From Gudongella sp049310905 (GTDB lineage: Bacteria; Bacillota; Clostridia; Tissierellales; Tissierellaceae), in the NCBI RefSeq assembly GCF_049310905.1, contig NZ_JBMEMN010000020.1, positions 1 through 57,994 on the forward strand: a stretch of 57,994 nt of DNA, in the 5' to 3' direction. Under the pieces are notes generated by a model, which ran no database searches, was not told the origin of the DNA, and saw only the letters and a list, made by a program, of their open reading frames with translations. Every line of letters begins with the position of its first letter. Within the stretch, counting starts at the first letter, position 1. The position numbers were made by a program, and so were the translations under genes. Of this stretch, positions 26,930-35,357 are shown in pieces.

Positions 26930-26977
26930 TCTGGTGGAAAAGAGGACAGAAATCCCATTATTCCATCAGATTTTTTT
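26930..26977 (+). terminator. terminator after the YebC gene
   Basis: TCTGGTGGAA pairs with TTCCATCAGA (one G-U) around a 21-base loop, followed by seven T. Confidence 0.85.
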
Positions 26978-26992
26978 AGAAGAGGTGATGGA

Positions 26993-27673
26993 TTGAGAAC
27001 TTTTAACATTGCACTTATTGTTGTACTAGTGGTTTCTGTATCAATTATAGCGCTTGTAATGGCAATCGAAGAAAATACTTACGACCTGGATTACTACATG
27101 GATTCCTATGAGGAAAATGGAGTATATGATGTTACAGGAAAAACACCTGAAGAATTGGAGGTAGTTTCGAAAGACATTATTACTTATCTCAAGGGGTCCG
27201 ATGATAGTGCCTTGGATAGACACTTTAATGAAAGGGAAATTCAACATATGGAGGATGTCCTTCAGTTATATGAGCTGTCGAGAGTTCTAAAACTGGCATC
27301 TGCATTATTTGCCTTGGCAGTGGTTTTTTGGTTTCTTTCAAAAGAGATGGCAGGCTTTATGGGCAAATGGATGTCCATTGGGCTCTTTGCAAATCATTTG
27401 CTTCTTATTGTCATGGTGATTCTTGTCTTAACTGATTTCACAAGGTATTTTACTGTTTTTCATGAAATATTCTTTGATAATGACCTTTGGATATTGAATC
27501 CGAGGACAGACTTGTTGATCCAGATTCTACCTGAGCCATTTTTCATAAATATTGCAGGCAATATTGGGATAAGCTTCATTAAGTATCTCTCCATAGCACA
27601 ACTTATTGGATATATTTTCTACAAGAAGGGTAAATACACCATAGGTAGATTTAAAAGCAAAAAAAGATATTGA
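26993..27673 (+). CDS. TIGR01906-type integral membrane protein
   Basis: A 226-residue membrane protein with a hydrophobic N-terminal segment (ALIVVLVVSVSIIALVMAI), an extracytoplasmic region with many acidic residues (about 25-95) and three further membrane segments (about 100-120, 130-150 and 190-210). The pattern matches the uncharacterised TIGR01906 family found in Clostridia. The start is TTG 26993; AGAGGTGATGG lies upstream and the nearby ATG hits a stop at once. No function can be assigned. Confidence 0.75.
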   Translation: MRTFNIALIVVLVVSVSIIALVMAIEENTYDLDYYMDSYEENGVYDVTGKTPEELEVVSKDIITYLKGSDDSALDRHFNEREIQHMEDVLQLYELSRVLKLASALFALAVVFWFLSKEMAGFMGKWMSIGLFANHLLLIVMVILVLTDFTRYFTVFHEIFFDNDLWILNPRTDLLIQILPEPFFINIAGNIGISFIKYLSIAQLIGYIFYKKGKYTIGRFKSKKRY

Positions 27674-27724
27674 TTAACATGACTTATAGGATGAGTTAAC
27701 AAGCTTTTCTAAATCCAAGGTTTG

Positions 27725-27753
27725 TTTACAAATTTGTTTCTATCATGTATAAT
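27725..27753 (+). promoter_or_regulatory. promoter of the folT riboswitch transcript
   Basis: -35 TTTACA (27725-27730), 17 bases, perfect -10 TATAAT (27748-27753), just upstream of the THF aptamer. Confidence 0.75.
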
Positions 27754-27774
27754 ATGAAATTAAATTGTTATGTA

Positions 27775-27868
27775 TGACAGAGTAGGTAAAGAGCGTTAAG
27801 TGCCTCGGGATGGGAAGTTGCCCGTTGACGAAAGAAGATTTCTGCGATTCTTTACCGCATCCGCTGAC
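27775..27868 (+). ncRNA. tetrahydrofolate (THF) riboswitch aptamer
   Basis: The sequence follows the THF aptamer pattern: AGTAGGTAAAGAGCGTTAAGTGCC, then GGGATGGGAAGTTGCCCG, GACGAAAG and closing TTTACCGCATCCGCTG. P1 (CAG/CTG) and P2 (GTAAAGA/TCTTTAC) can be drawn. The gene downstream encodes a folate transporter S component, the expected target. Confidence 0.92.
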
Positions 27869-27879
27869 AATTAAGGGTA

Positions 27880-27919
27880 CCTTCTTTAATTGGCAGTAGC
27901 TGTCAGTTAAAGAAAGGGG
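27880..27919 (+). promoter_or_regulatory. SD-sequestering hairpin of the THF riboswitch
   Basis: The left arm 27880-27896 pairs with 27900-27917 over 17 pairs, counting two G-U pairs and one bulged A, and buries the AAAGGGG ribosome site (27913-27919). There is no T-run, so translational control is more likely than termination. The left arm can alternatively pair with 27864-27874, part of aptamer P1. Confidence 0.7.
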
Positions 27920-27925
27920 ATTCAA

Positions 27926-28471
27926 ATGAAAAGAAAAGAGGGGAAAATAAGTGTTAGAATCATGGTAAAGGCTGGTTTTCTGGTTGCAATATCAATTGTT
28001 ATGACCAGATTTGCCTACATCATGGTACCACTTGCAGGTGTTTCAGCTTTAAGGATCAGTTTTGGAGATTTACCGCTGATGCTTTCAGGAATGATGTATG
28101 GGCCACTGGTAGGAGGACTTACAGGATTTGCGGCGGATATAATTGGATTTCTGATTAATCCTCAGGGGCCATACCATCCGGGATTCACATTAAGTTCAAT
28201 ACTTTGGGGAGTAATTCCTGGCCTGGTATTCTTTAGGCTTAAAAGAGAAAAGAACTACGATAAAATATATTCCTACAAGAATATATTTGTAGCTGTTTTG
28301 CTGGTATCAGTAATAGTTTCATTGGGACTTAATACTTATTGGCTTTCAACACTATTTGGAAAAGGGTTTATCATCCTTCTCCCAACAAGGGTTCTGGCAG
28401 CGCTAATAAGCATACCATTGAACACTATTGTCATTAAATATCTAATGAAGTATATGAGAAATTTCATTTAG
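27926..28471 (+). CDS. folT: ECF transporter S component for folate
   Basis: FolT (181 residues) is the membrane substrate-binding subunit of an energy-coupling-factor transporter; it captures folates and uses a shared EcfAAT module, absent here, for uptake. About five to six membrane segments are visible, along with ISFGDLPLMLSG and the conserved GFAADIIGFLINPQGPYHPG segment typical of the FolT group. The THF riboswitch upstream supports the folate specificity. It is monocistronic with a terminator downstream. Confidence 0.92.
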   Translation: MKRKEGKISVRIMVKAGFLVAISIVMTRFAYIMVPLAGVSALRISFGDLPLMLSGMMYGPLVGGLTGFAADIIGFLINPQGPYHPGFTLSSILWGVIPGLVFFRLKREKNYDKIYSYKNIFVAVLLVSVIVSLGLNTYWLSTLFGKGFIILLPTRVLAALISIPLNTIVIKYLMKYMRNFI

Positions 28472-28480
28472 CAAAAAATG

Positions 28481-28510
28481 GCACTACTTAATGCTAGAGG
28501 AGTGCTTTTT
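28481..28510 (+). terminator. terminator after folT
   Basis: GCACT-CTT pairs with AGG-AGTGC (one bulge, one G-U), then TTTTT. Confidence 0.75.
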
Positions 28511-28537
28511 AGACTTAACATTTATTTGACAATCTCT

Positions 28538-28566
28538 TTGAAAAACCATGGTAAAAAGAGTATAAT
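28538..28566 (+). promoter_or_regulatory. promoter of pduL-deoC
   Basis: TTGAAA (28538-28543), 17 bases, perfect TATAAT (28561-28566). A TTGACA at 28526 is 29 bases from the same -10, too far. Confidence 0.75.
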
Positions 28567-28597
28567 GAGTATATGAATAAATAATAGGAGGGTTACG

Positions 28598-29170
28598 ATG
28601 AAGAAAACATTACCAATTGCATTATCAAACAGACATATTCATATAAGCCAGGAGGATCTTGATACACTATTTGGAGAAGGATATGAGCTTACGAAAATGA
28701 AGGACTTGTCTCAACCTGGACAGTATGCCTGCGAGGAAAAGGTAGATGTTGTCGGTCCCAAGAAGACAATCAAGGGAGTAAGAATACTTGGCCCTGTAAG
28801 ACCCGATACACAACTAGAAGTATCCATCACAGATGCTTTTACACTTGGCGTCGCTCCAGTGGTAAGAAATTCAGGTGATGTAGCAGAAACACCAGGGGCT
28901 AAAATAGTTGGGCCGAAGGGTGAAGTGGAGATTGACAAAGGGATTATTGTTGCCGCAAGACATATTCATATGCATACGACAGATGGTGAGGAATTTGGTG
29001 TAAAGGATGGAGAAATTGTTAGCATTAAAATTCCTGGGCCAAGAGGTCTGGTATTTGACAATGTCCTTGTAAGAGTAAATCCAAACTATGCATTGGAAAT
29101 GCATGTAGATATTGAAGAAGGTAATGCTGCAGGAATAAGAAACGGAGATATGGTGGATATTATTATTTAG
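28598..29170 (+). CDS. pduL: PduL-type phosphotransacylase
   Basis: A 190-residue PduL enzyme, which swaps phosphate and CoA on acyl groups (acetyl- or propionyl-CoA to acyl phosphate). The zinc-binding His motifs are NRHIHIS near residues 11-17, ARHIHMH near 125-131 and EMHVDIEEGNA near 168. There is no N-terminal extension before the catalytic domain, so the peptide that targets some PduL proteins into microcompartments is missing; no shell genes are nearby. Cotranscribed with deoC 13 bases on, so it may process acetaldehyde-derived acetyl-CoA, which is inference. Confidence 0.93.
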   Translation: MKKTLPIALSNRHIHISQEDLDTLFGEGYELTKMKDLSQPGQYACEEKVDVVGPKKTIKGVRILGPVRPDTQLEVSITDAFTLGVAPVVRNSGDVAETPGAKIVGPKGEVEIDKGIIVAARHIHMHTTDGEEFGVKDGEIVSIKIPGPRGLVFDNVLVRVNPNYALEMHVDIEEGNAAGIRNGDMVDIII

Positions 29171-29182
29171 GGGTGACTAACT

Positions 29183-29830
29183 ATGATTGATTTGGCAGGC
29201 ATTATTGATCACACTGCATTAAAGGCAGATACTTCCAAGGATTCAATAAAGGTATTGTGTGAAGAAGCTAAGACGAATAAGTTTAAGGCTGTTTGTGTGA
29301 ATCCGATTCATGTAAAATATTGCAGTGAGCTTCTTAAGGACTCAGAAGTAAGAGTGGCAACTGTTATAGGTTTTCCGCTGGGAGCAAACACACCTCAGAC
29401 TAAAGCATTTGAAACAAAGGATGCAATAGCCATGGGGGCCCACGAAGTAGATATGGTTATTAATATTGGAGCACTTAAGGATGGAAATTACAGTCTGGTA
29501 AAGGAAGATATTGAGGCAGTCGTTGTAGCTTCCGAAAACAAGGCACTTGTAAAAGTCATAATTGAAACTGCACTTTTAACAGATGAAGAAAAAAGGAAAG
29601 CTTGTGAGTTGGCAATGGAAGCAGGAGCTAATTTTGTAAAGACGTCAACTGGGTTCAGTACAGGTGGAGCAACCCTTGATGACGTAAGACTAATGAAGTC
29701 AATTGTAGGTGAAAAACTGGGAGTCAAAGCATCTGGTGGAGTAAAGAATCATCAACAAGCAGTTGCAATGATGGAAGCAGGCGCCACAAGAATAGGAACA
29801 AGTTCAGGAGTAGAAATTGTTAAAGGATAA
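29183..29830 (+). CDS. deoC: deoxyribose-phosphate aldolase
   Basis: DeoC (215 residues) cleaves 2-deoxyribose 5-phosphate to glyceraldehyde 3-phosphate and acetaldehyde in nucleoside breakdown. The class I aldolase motif with the Schiff-base Lys is NFVKTSTGF, and the second active Lys lies in VKASGGVKN. Length is typical of the bacterial short type. Paired with pduL under one promoter. A strong terminator follows. Confidence 0.96.
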   Translation: MIDLAGIIDHTALKADTSKDSIKVLCEEAKTNKFKAVCVNPIHVKYCSELLKDSEVRVATVIGFPLGANTPQTKAFETKDAIAMGAHEVDMVINIGALKDGNYSLVKEDIEAVVVASENKALVKVIIETALLTDEEKRKACELAMEAGANFVKTSTGFSTGGATLDDVRLMKSIVGEKLGVKASGGVKNHQQAVAMMEAGATRIGTSSGVEIVKG

Positions 29831-29859
29831 AAATAAAGGGTCTGACCCTTTATTTTTTT
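29831..29859 (+). terminator. terminator after deoC
   Basis: Perfect 11-base stem AAATAAAGGGT (29831-29841) with ACCCTTTATTT (29845-29855), then TTTT. Confidence 0.9.
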
Positions 29860-29932
29860 GATAAAATAATTAAGAGTTTTAGTGATTGGGTAATAAATGA
29901 CTTGTACAATATAGAAAGGAGGGATTGTAGAA

Positions 29933-31225
29933 ATGGAATCCCAGAGAAAAAAAATTGGTAACGGAGTGCATATAAATTCAACTTATACAGATAAATTCAA
30001 GTCCAACTATCTTGGGGTTTATATCATAAGACCACTGGATAGGGAAGAAGTTACATTGAATTCTTTGTTGCCAACAGTGCTTAATAGAGGGACAAAGAAC
30101 TACCCAAGTACGCTTAGGATGGAAAGAAAACTTGAAAACCTTTTTGGAGCTAATCTAAAAATCAACTCTTCAAGAAGAGGAGAGAGACAGATTATAAAAA
30201 TTTCAATGGAATGGGCTGATGGAAGATACACTGGAGAAGAAGGACTTGATAAGGATGTTCTTCAAATGGTCAAGGAAGTTCTTTTCGACCCATATACTGA
30301 GGAAGGTGTATTCTCCAAAAACTATATAGAACAGGAAAAGAAGAATTTAAAAACAAGAATTAACAACAAAATTAATGACAAAAGGAGCTATTCAATCAAT
30401 AGATGCATAGAAGAAATGTGCAAAGGTGAGAAGTTTAGCATTTATCCCAATGGATATGTAGAAGATGTTGATGGAATAGATGAAAATATACTCTATGATC
30501 ATTATCGAAACATTCTTCTGACAAGTCAGATTGAGATAGTATATACAGGGCATGATAACAAGATGAATCTGGAAGAACTTATGCCTAAAGAAATCCTGGA
30601 AAGGGAAAACATAACCTATGTTCCAAGGGAAGTAATCATAGAAAAGTCCCAGAATAAAAATCAGGTTAGAGAGAAGATGCAAGTAAATCAGGGTAAGCTG
30701 GTTCTAGGGTATAGAACTGGGATAAGATATGAAGATTCATTATATAATGGATTGCTTCTTGGGAATGAAATCTTTGGAGGAGGACCAAATTCGCTCCTAT
30801 TTAGAAATGTTAGAGAAAAGCATAGTCTTGCCTACTATGTAACATCAAGTATTGTTAAGCATAAGTCCATAGTTTTACTTGATGCAGGAATCGAATATAA
30901 TAATTATCAAAAAACTGTAGATCTTATAAACGAAGCATTGCAGGATATGGTTAAAGGCAACTTTTCTGAAGAGGATATGGAAATAGCAAAGAAATCAATC
31001 AGAACATCCAGTGAATCAATAATTGATAATCCTCAACTTGTGTCAGAATTTGTTTTTGGGAAAATAATATCCAATGATGATAGAAGCCTGGAAGAAATGA
31101 TTAAGCAACTGGAGGACGTAACCAGAAATGATGTAATTGATGCCATGAGTAGAGTAAATCTGGATACTATCTACTTTATGTATGGTCCCAATAGAGAGGT
31201 GCAAAATGAAAAGAATAAGAAATGA
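29933..31225 (+). CDS. yfmF: M16-family-like protein YfmF (inactive partner)
   Basis: A 430-residue protein of the M16 (insulinase/processing peptidase) superfamily. It lacks the zinc motif HxxEH at the expected N-terminal position, so it is likely non-catalytic, but keeps the C-terminal R-Y-type substrate-binding region (GPNSLLFRNVREKHSLAYYV). Its partner overlaps it downstream. The pair is known in Bacillus as YmfF/YmfH and is named in databases for association with 5-aminopentanol modification of EF-P; the actual role is not shown. The start follows AGGAGGG. Confidence 0.88.
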   Translation: MESQRKKIGNGVHINSTYTDKFKSNYLGVYIIRPLDREEVTLNSLLPTVLNRGTKNYPSTLRMERKLENLFGANLKINSSRRGERQIIKISMEWADGRYTGEEGLDKDVLQMVKEVLFDPYTEEGVFSKNYIEQEKKNLKTRINNKINDKRSYSINRCIEEMCKGEKFSIYPNGYVEDVDGIDENILYDHYRNILLTSQIEIVYTGHDNKMNLEELMPKEILERENITYVPREVIIEKSQNKNQVREKMQVNQGKLVLGYRTGIRYEDSLYNGLLLGNEIFGGGPNSLLFRNVREKHSLAYYVTSSIVKHKSIVLLDAGIEYNNYQKTVDLINEALQDMVKGNFSEEDMEIAKKSIRTSSESIIDNPQLVSEFVFGKIISNDDRSLEEMIKQLEDVTRNDVIDAMSRVNLDTIYFMYGPNREVQNEKNKK

Positions 31226-32501
31226 AAATCTAAGGGAAGAAATCTATAATCAGAAACTAGATAATGGTATTAATTTGTTTTATTTTCCCAAGAAAGGTTT
31301 TACCAAGAAATATGCAATATTTACTACCAACTATGGTTCAACCGACAATATATTTACTCCTCTTGGAGAGAGTGAGCCTGTGGAGCTACCAGAAGGAATA
31401 GCTCACTTTTTAGAGCACAAATTATTTGAGGAACCTGATGAAGACTTGTTCCAGAAATTTTCATCCCTGGGGGCATATGTAAATGCATATACAAATTTCA
31501 ATCAGACCTCGTATCTGTTTTACTCGACAGACAACTTTTATGAGAATCTAAAGCTGCTTGTAAATTTTGTACAAAGCCCATTTCTCACTGAAGAAAATGT
31601 TGAAAAAGAGAAGGGAATAATTGCCCAGGAAATTCAAATGTATCAGGATAATCCAAAATGGGTTGTTTTCTTTAATACTCTAAAGGCAATGTATTATAGT
31701 CATCCAGTCAGAACAGATATTGCAGGCACTGTGGAAAGTATTAATAAAATCAGCAAGGATGACTTGGAAACTGCTTACAAAACATTTTACAATCCAGGGA
31801 ATATGGTCTTGTTTGTAGTAGGTGATCTTGACAGGGATGAAATTGTAAAGACGGTCAAATCAGCAGGTAAAGATTATGCAGATACTTTGGATGAAGTTAA
31901 AAGAGTTGTGCAATATGAACCAGATGATGTTCTTTTAAAATCAATTGAAGAAAGAATGATGACATCAAAACCGCTTTTCCAAATCGGAATAAAAGACACA
32001 GAATTAGGTTTGACTGGCAGAGATTCTGTAAAGAAAGACATAATTACAAACATTATTCTGGATATGCTATTTACCAACAGCTCGGAGTTTTATAACGAGT
32101 TATACTCGGAAGGTCTAGTTGACAGTAGCTTTGGTGCATACTTTACCGGAAAAACGACCTATGGGCATTCATTGATTGCAGGACAAAGTGATAATCCTAA
32201 GGAAGTATATGATCGAATTGTGGAAATGTTTAGTAAACCAGAGGACTATATTACAGAAGAGGCATTCCTAAGAATTAAAAGAAAGGAAATTGGTACCTTC
32301 CTCACAAGTTTCAACTCCATTGAATTCATTGCAAATAATCTAACGGATCTTTATTTTCAGGATTTTTTGCTGATAGATTATCTGGATGTTCTTAATGAAA
32401 TTACATTTGAGGACATACTAAAGAGATTCAAAATCCATTTCAGGGATGACAGAAGTGTTATATCAATAATATGGCCTGAGTTGGAAACAGGCAACAATTG
32501 A
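31206..32501 (+). CDS. yfmH: M16-family zinc peptidase YfmH
   Basis: A 431-residue M16 peptidase with an intact HxxEH motif, HFLEH, near residue 70, and the third metal ligand downstream in IIAQEIQMY. It is the catalytic partner of the preceding inactive M16 protein. ATG 31206 follows GAGAGGTG, overlaps the upstream gene by 20 bases and matches the family start, so a longer reading from 31182 is rejected. It leads into lgt 14 bases later. Confidence 0.9.
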   Translation: MKRIRNENLREEIYNQKLDNGINLFYFPKKGFTKKYAIFTTNYGSTDNIFTPLGESEPVELPEGIAHFLEHKLFEEPDEDLFQKFSSLGAYVNAYTNFNQTSYLFYSTDNFYENLKLLVNFVQSPFLTEENVEKEKGIIAQEIQMYQDNPKWVVFFNTLKAMYYSHPVRTDIAGTVESINKISKDDLETAYKTFYNPGNMVLFVVGDLDRDEIVKTVKSAGKDYADTLDEVKRVVQYEPDDVLLKSIEERMMTSKPLFQIGIKDTELGLTGRDSVKKDIITNIILDMLFTNSSEFYNELYSEGLVDSSFGAYFTGKTTYGHSLIAGQSDNPKEVYDRIVEMFSKPEDYITEEAFLRIKRKEIGTFLTSFNSIEFIANNLTDLYFQDFLLIDYLDVLNEITFEDILKRFKIHFRDDRSVISIIWPELETGNN

Positions 32502-32515
32502 AAGGTGGTTAAAGA

Positions 32516-33259
32516 ATGGACCCAGTAGCATTTACAATATTCGGACTAGAAGTCCGATGGTATGGACTGCTAATAGCAATAGCCGTTCTCATAGGAACCC
32601 TGATTGCTACAAAAGAAGCAGGCAGAAAAGGAATAAAGGAGGAAACATTCATAGACTTTCTCCTTTTTGCAGTGCCTGTGGCAATAATATTTGCAAGGCT
32701 GTATTACGTTGTCTTTTCCTGGGATTATTACAGTGCCAATCCTGGACAGATTCTAAATTTCAGAGGTGGCGGACTGGCAATTCACGGCGCGGTAATCGGT
32801 GGTGCGCTTGTAGCAATAGTATTCACAAAAATCAAGAACCTAAAATTCTGGACCTTTGCTGATGTAGCTGCTCCGAGTTTAATACTTGGACAAGCTATAG
32901 GTAGATGGGGTAACTTTGCCAATCAGGAAGCCCATGGTGGCCCCACAGATCTTCCCTGGGGAATAATGATAGATGGGGTCAAGGTACACCCAACATTCCT
33001 TTACGAGTCAATATGGAACCTGATGGTGTTTCTGTTTTTAATATGGTACAGGAAGAAGTCTAAAATTGAGGGCGAAATCTTTCTGCTATATGTAATTCTA
33101 TATTCTGTGGCTAGATTTTTCATCGAAGGTTTGAGAACAGACAGCCTAATGTTTGGACCCTTTAGAGTTGCACAGTTAATAAGCATATTGACCATATTAG
33201 TTGGGGGAGCCTTATTGTATAATAGAAAAAGAGCAGCTCAGAAAGGCAATCTAGAATAG
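32516..33259 (+). CDS. lgt: prolipoprotein diacylglyceryl transferase
   Basis: Lgt (247 residues) moves a diacylglyceryl group from phosphatidylglycerol to the lipobox Cys of prelipoproteins in the membrane. The signature GQAIGRWGNFANQEAHGG holds the key Arg, Asn and Glu residues; HGAVIGGALVA supplies the catalytic His region, and about seven membrane segments are visible. The substrate class is present in this window (DUF3048 lipoprotein). It ends the M16 pair operon. Confidence 0.96.
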   Translation: MDPVAFTIFGLEVRWYGLLIAIAVLIGTLIATKEAGRKGIKEETFIDFLLFAVPVAIIFARLYYVVFSWDYYSANPGQILNFRGGGLAIHGAVIGGALVAIVFTKIKNLKFWTFADVAAPSLILGQAIGRWGNFANQEAHGGPTDLPWGIMIDGVKVHPTFLYESIWNLMVFLFLIWYRKKSKIEGEIFLLYVILYSVARFFIEGLRTDSLMFGPFRVAQLISILTILVGGALLYNRKRAAQKGNLE

Positions 33260-33296
33260 TAATTTAAGAAAAAAATTAAACTAATGCTAAGCAGTA

Positions 33297-33327
33297 AGCC
33301 CGGAAATTATTCTTCCGGGCTCTTTTA
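33297..33327 (+). terminator. terminator after lgt
   Basis: AGCCCGGAA pairs perfectly with TTCCGGGCT around ATTATTC, then CTTTTATT. Confidence 0.9.
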
Positions 33328-33381
33328 TTGCCAGGAATCGGGACTAAAGTCCCAAAAGGGCACTTTATCTAACTAAAATGG

Positions 33382-33410
33382 TGGATAAAACACGAGGTTT
33401 AGGGTAAAAT
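33382..33410 (+). promoter_or_regulatory. candidate promoter of the dcw cluster
   Basis: TGGATA (33382-33387), 17 bases, TAAAAT (33405-33410). Transcription would start just before the MraZ boxes. Confidence 0.5.
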
Positions 33411-33419
33411 AAATACAAA

Positions 33420-33463
33420 GTGGTGAGAAGTGGAGGAAAGTGGTAAATAATCGGCAAAGGTGG
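33420..33463 (+). promoter_or_regulatory. MraZ operator: phased GTGG boxes
   Basis: GTGG occurs at 33420, 33430, 33440 and 33460. The first three are spaced exactly 10 bases apart (GTGGTGAGAA, GTGGAGGAAA, GTGGTAAATA); the fourth keeps the phase after skipping one turn. MraZ is known to bind short GTGG/TGGG repeats with about 10-base spacing upstream of its own gene. Confidence 0.75.
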
Positions 33464-33471
33464 AGAAGAGT

Positions 33472-33903
33472 ATGTTTATAGGTGAATATCAACATACCAT
33501 CGATGGAAAAGGAAGATTAATCATACCTTCAAAATTCAGGGTGCCTCTTGGAGATGAGTTTGTCATGACCAAGGGCCTTGATAACTGCCTCTTTGTTTAC
33601 CCCAAAGACGAATGGAAAATAGTTGAGGACAAGCTTAAAAGCTTACCTATGACAAACAAGGATGCTAGAGCATTTGTAAGATTTTTCTTCTCGGGAGCTA
33701 CGGAATGTGTACTGGATAAACAGGGTAGAATATTGATTCCTGGCAATCTGCGAGACCACTCAAAACTTACAAAGGATACAGTGGTAATCGGAGTATCCAC
33801 TAGACTTGAGATATGGAGCAAGGAAGAGTGGGATAGTTACAATGATGATGATAGTCTAAGCTATGATAGCATAGCTGAAAAAATGGCGGAATTAGGAATC
33901 TAG
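33472..33903 (+). CDS. mraZ: division/cell wall cluster regulator MraZ
   Basis: MraZ (143 residues) is the AbrB-fold, ring-forming DNA-binding regulator of the dcw operon. The N-terminus FIGEYQHTIDGKGRLIIPSK and a second similar half (VLDKQGRILIPGNLR) form the two swapped-hairpin repeats. ATG 33472 gives the canonical MF-GEYQHT start; a GTG at 33460 lies within an MraZ box and the ribosome site. It probably autoregulates through the GTGG boxes upstream. Confidence 0.95.
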   Translation: MFIGEYQHTIDGKGRLIIPSKFRVPLGDEFVMTKGLDNCLFVYPKDEWKIVEDKLKSLPMTNKDARAFVRFFFSGATECVLDKQGRILIPGNLRDHSKLTKDTVVIGVSTRLEIWSKEEWDSYNDDDSLSYDSIAEKMAELGI

Positions 33904-33941
33904 TTGAGATAATAATTGAGATATAGTCAGGGGGTGTTCAT

Positions 33942-34874
33942 ATGGAGTTTCATCACGTATCAGTATTGTTGCAGGAAGTTCTTAAGGGGCTCTCAATAAA
34001 GGAAGATGGAATATATGTGGACGGAACACTTGGAGGAGCAGGGCACTCACTTAAGATTGTCGAGCAACTGACTACCGGAAGGCTAATAGGAATAGATCAG
34101 GATATGGATGCATTGGAGAAATCCAGAGAAGTACTTAAGGATCATATAAATAAGATCCACCTCGTTCATTCAAATTATGTAAATATAAAAGCGGTGTTAC
34201 GGGAGCTCGAAATAGAGAAGGTAGATGGAATACTTCTTGATTTAGGGGTTTCATCACATCAGCTGGATACAGAGGAAAGAGGGTTTTCATACAACAAAGA
34301 TGCACCTCTGGATATGAGAATGGATACCAGCAGTGAATTTTCAGCATGGGATGTTGTTAATACATACTCATCTGAAGAGCTTACAAGGATTTTCCTTCAG
34401 TATGGCGAGGAAAAGTGGGGAAAGAGAATAGCAGAATTCATAGTGAACGAAAGAGCTGAAAAACCAATTGATACAACAATGGAGCTTGTGACCGTTATAA
34501 AAAAAGCAATTCCCAAGAAAGTCAGAATGGAAGGACACCATCCAGCCAAGAAGACATTTCAGGCTATTAGAATAGAAGTAAACGGAGAGCTGGACGTATT
34601 GAAAAAGGCTATAAAAGAAATGGTGGAGAGCCTTAAACCTGGTGGAAGACTTGCAATCATAACCTTTCATTCACTGGAAGACAGAATAGTAAAGGAACAG
34701 TTCAAGGAGCTATATAAAGATTGTATCTGTCCACCTGAATTTCCAACATGTATTTGCGATAAGAAACGTGAAATTGAAATTATTACAAGAAAACCAATAG
34801 TTCCTGGAAAAGAGGAACTCGACAATAATCCTAGGAGTAGATCAGCGAAGCTGAGAGTGGCTGAAAGAATATAG
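33942..34874 (+). CDS. rsmH: 16S rRNA (cytosine1402-N4)-methyltransferase RsmH
   Basis: RsmH (MraW), 310 residues, methylates N4 of C1402 in the 16S decoding centre using SAM. The N-terminus FHHVSVLLQEVL, SAM motif YVDGTLGGAGHS, LLDLGVSSHQLD and C-terminal NPRSRSAKLRVAER are diagnostic. The ATG follows CAGGGGGTG. Second gene of the dcw operon in the standard order. Confidence 0.97.
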   Translation: MEFHHVSVLLQEVLKGLSIKEDGIYVDGTLGGAGHSLKIVEQLTTGRLIGIDQDMDALEKSREVLKDHINKIHLVHSNYVNIKAVLRELEIEKVDGILLDLGVSSHQLDTEERGFSYNKDAPLDMRMDTSSEFSAWDVVNTYSSEELTRIFLQYGEEKWGKRIAEFIVNERAEKPIDTTMELVTVIKKAIPKKVRMEGHHPAKKTFQAIRIEVNGELDVLKKAIKEMVESLKPGGRLAIITFHSLEDRIVKEQFKELYKDCICPPEFPTCICDKKREIEIITRKPIVPGKEELDNNPRSRSAKLRVAERI

Positions 34875-34899
34875 GCAACTTGTTAAGGGGGCTAATATT

Positions 34900-35346
34900 A
34901 TGATGGCAGCAAAAGTACTGTATGATCAATACCCTGAATACATAGGTGAGAAAGAACAGAAAAGAGTCCGAACAACGATTCGGAAGAAGTCATACTCCCT
35001 AAATAGACGTATGTATATTTCCCTTGCAATTATTTTATTAAGTACTTCTTTGTTTATACTACAAGGATATGCTAAAATAACTTCTATGAGATTAGAAATA
35101 ACAAGTCTGGAAAATGAAGCAACAGAATTGGAGAAATTGAAACAGGATTTGGCAGGGACTCTTGAAGGATTGAAAAATACCACACTGATAAGTGAACAGG
35201 CAAAAAACAGCCTGGGAATGATTTATCCCGAAGAAGGTCAGATAGAATATATAACTGTCAATGATTCGATTTCCAATGATTCATACCAGGTTACATTACA
35301 GGATAAAGTAAGAAATGTAATCGGTATTTTTGCCAGCCTTTACTAG
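34900..35346 (+). CDS. ftsL: FtsL-like cell division protein
   Basis: A 148-residue bitopic membrane protein: a basic cytoplasmic N-terminal part, one membrane segment (ISLAIILLSTSLFILQG, about 45-61) and an extracytoplasmic coiled coil (LEITSLENEATELEKLKQDL). Assignment as FtsL rests on this architecture and its position between rsmH and spoVD, since FtsL sequences diverge strongly. In the divisome FtsL acts with DivIB and DivIC to activate septal synthesis. Confidence 0.82.
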   Translation: MMAAKVLYDQYPEYIGEKEQKRVRTTIRKKSYSLNRRMYISLAIILLSTSLFILQGYAKITSMRLEITSLENEATELEKLKQDLAGTLEGLKNTTLISEQAKNSLGMIYPEEGQIEYITVNDSISNDSYQVTLQDKVRNVIGIFASLY

Positions 35347-35357
35347 GAGGGATTTTA

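Noticed and set aside
28526..28531. Perfect TTGACA upstream of pduL
   Set aside because: It is 29 bases from the TATAAT, too far; TTGAAA at 28538 has the right 17-base spacing.
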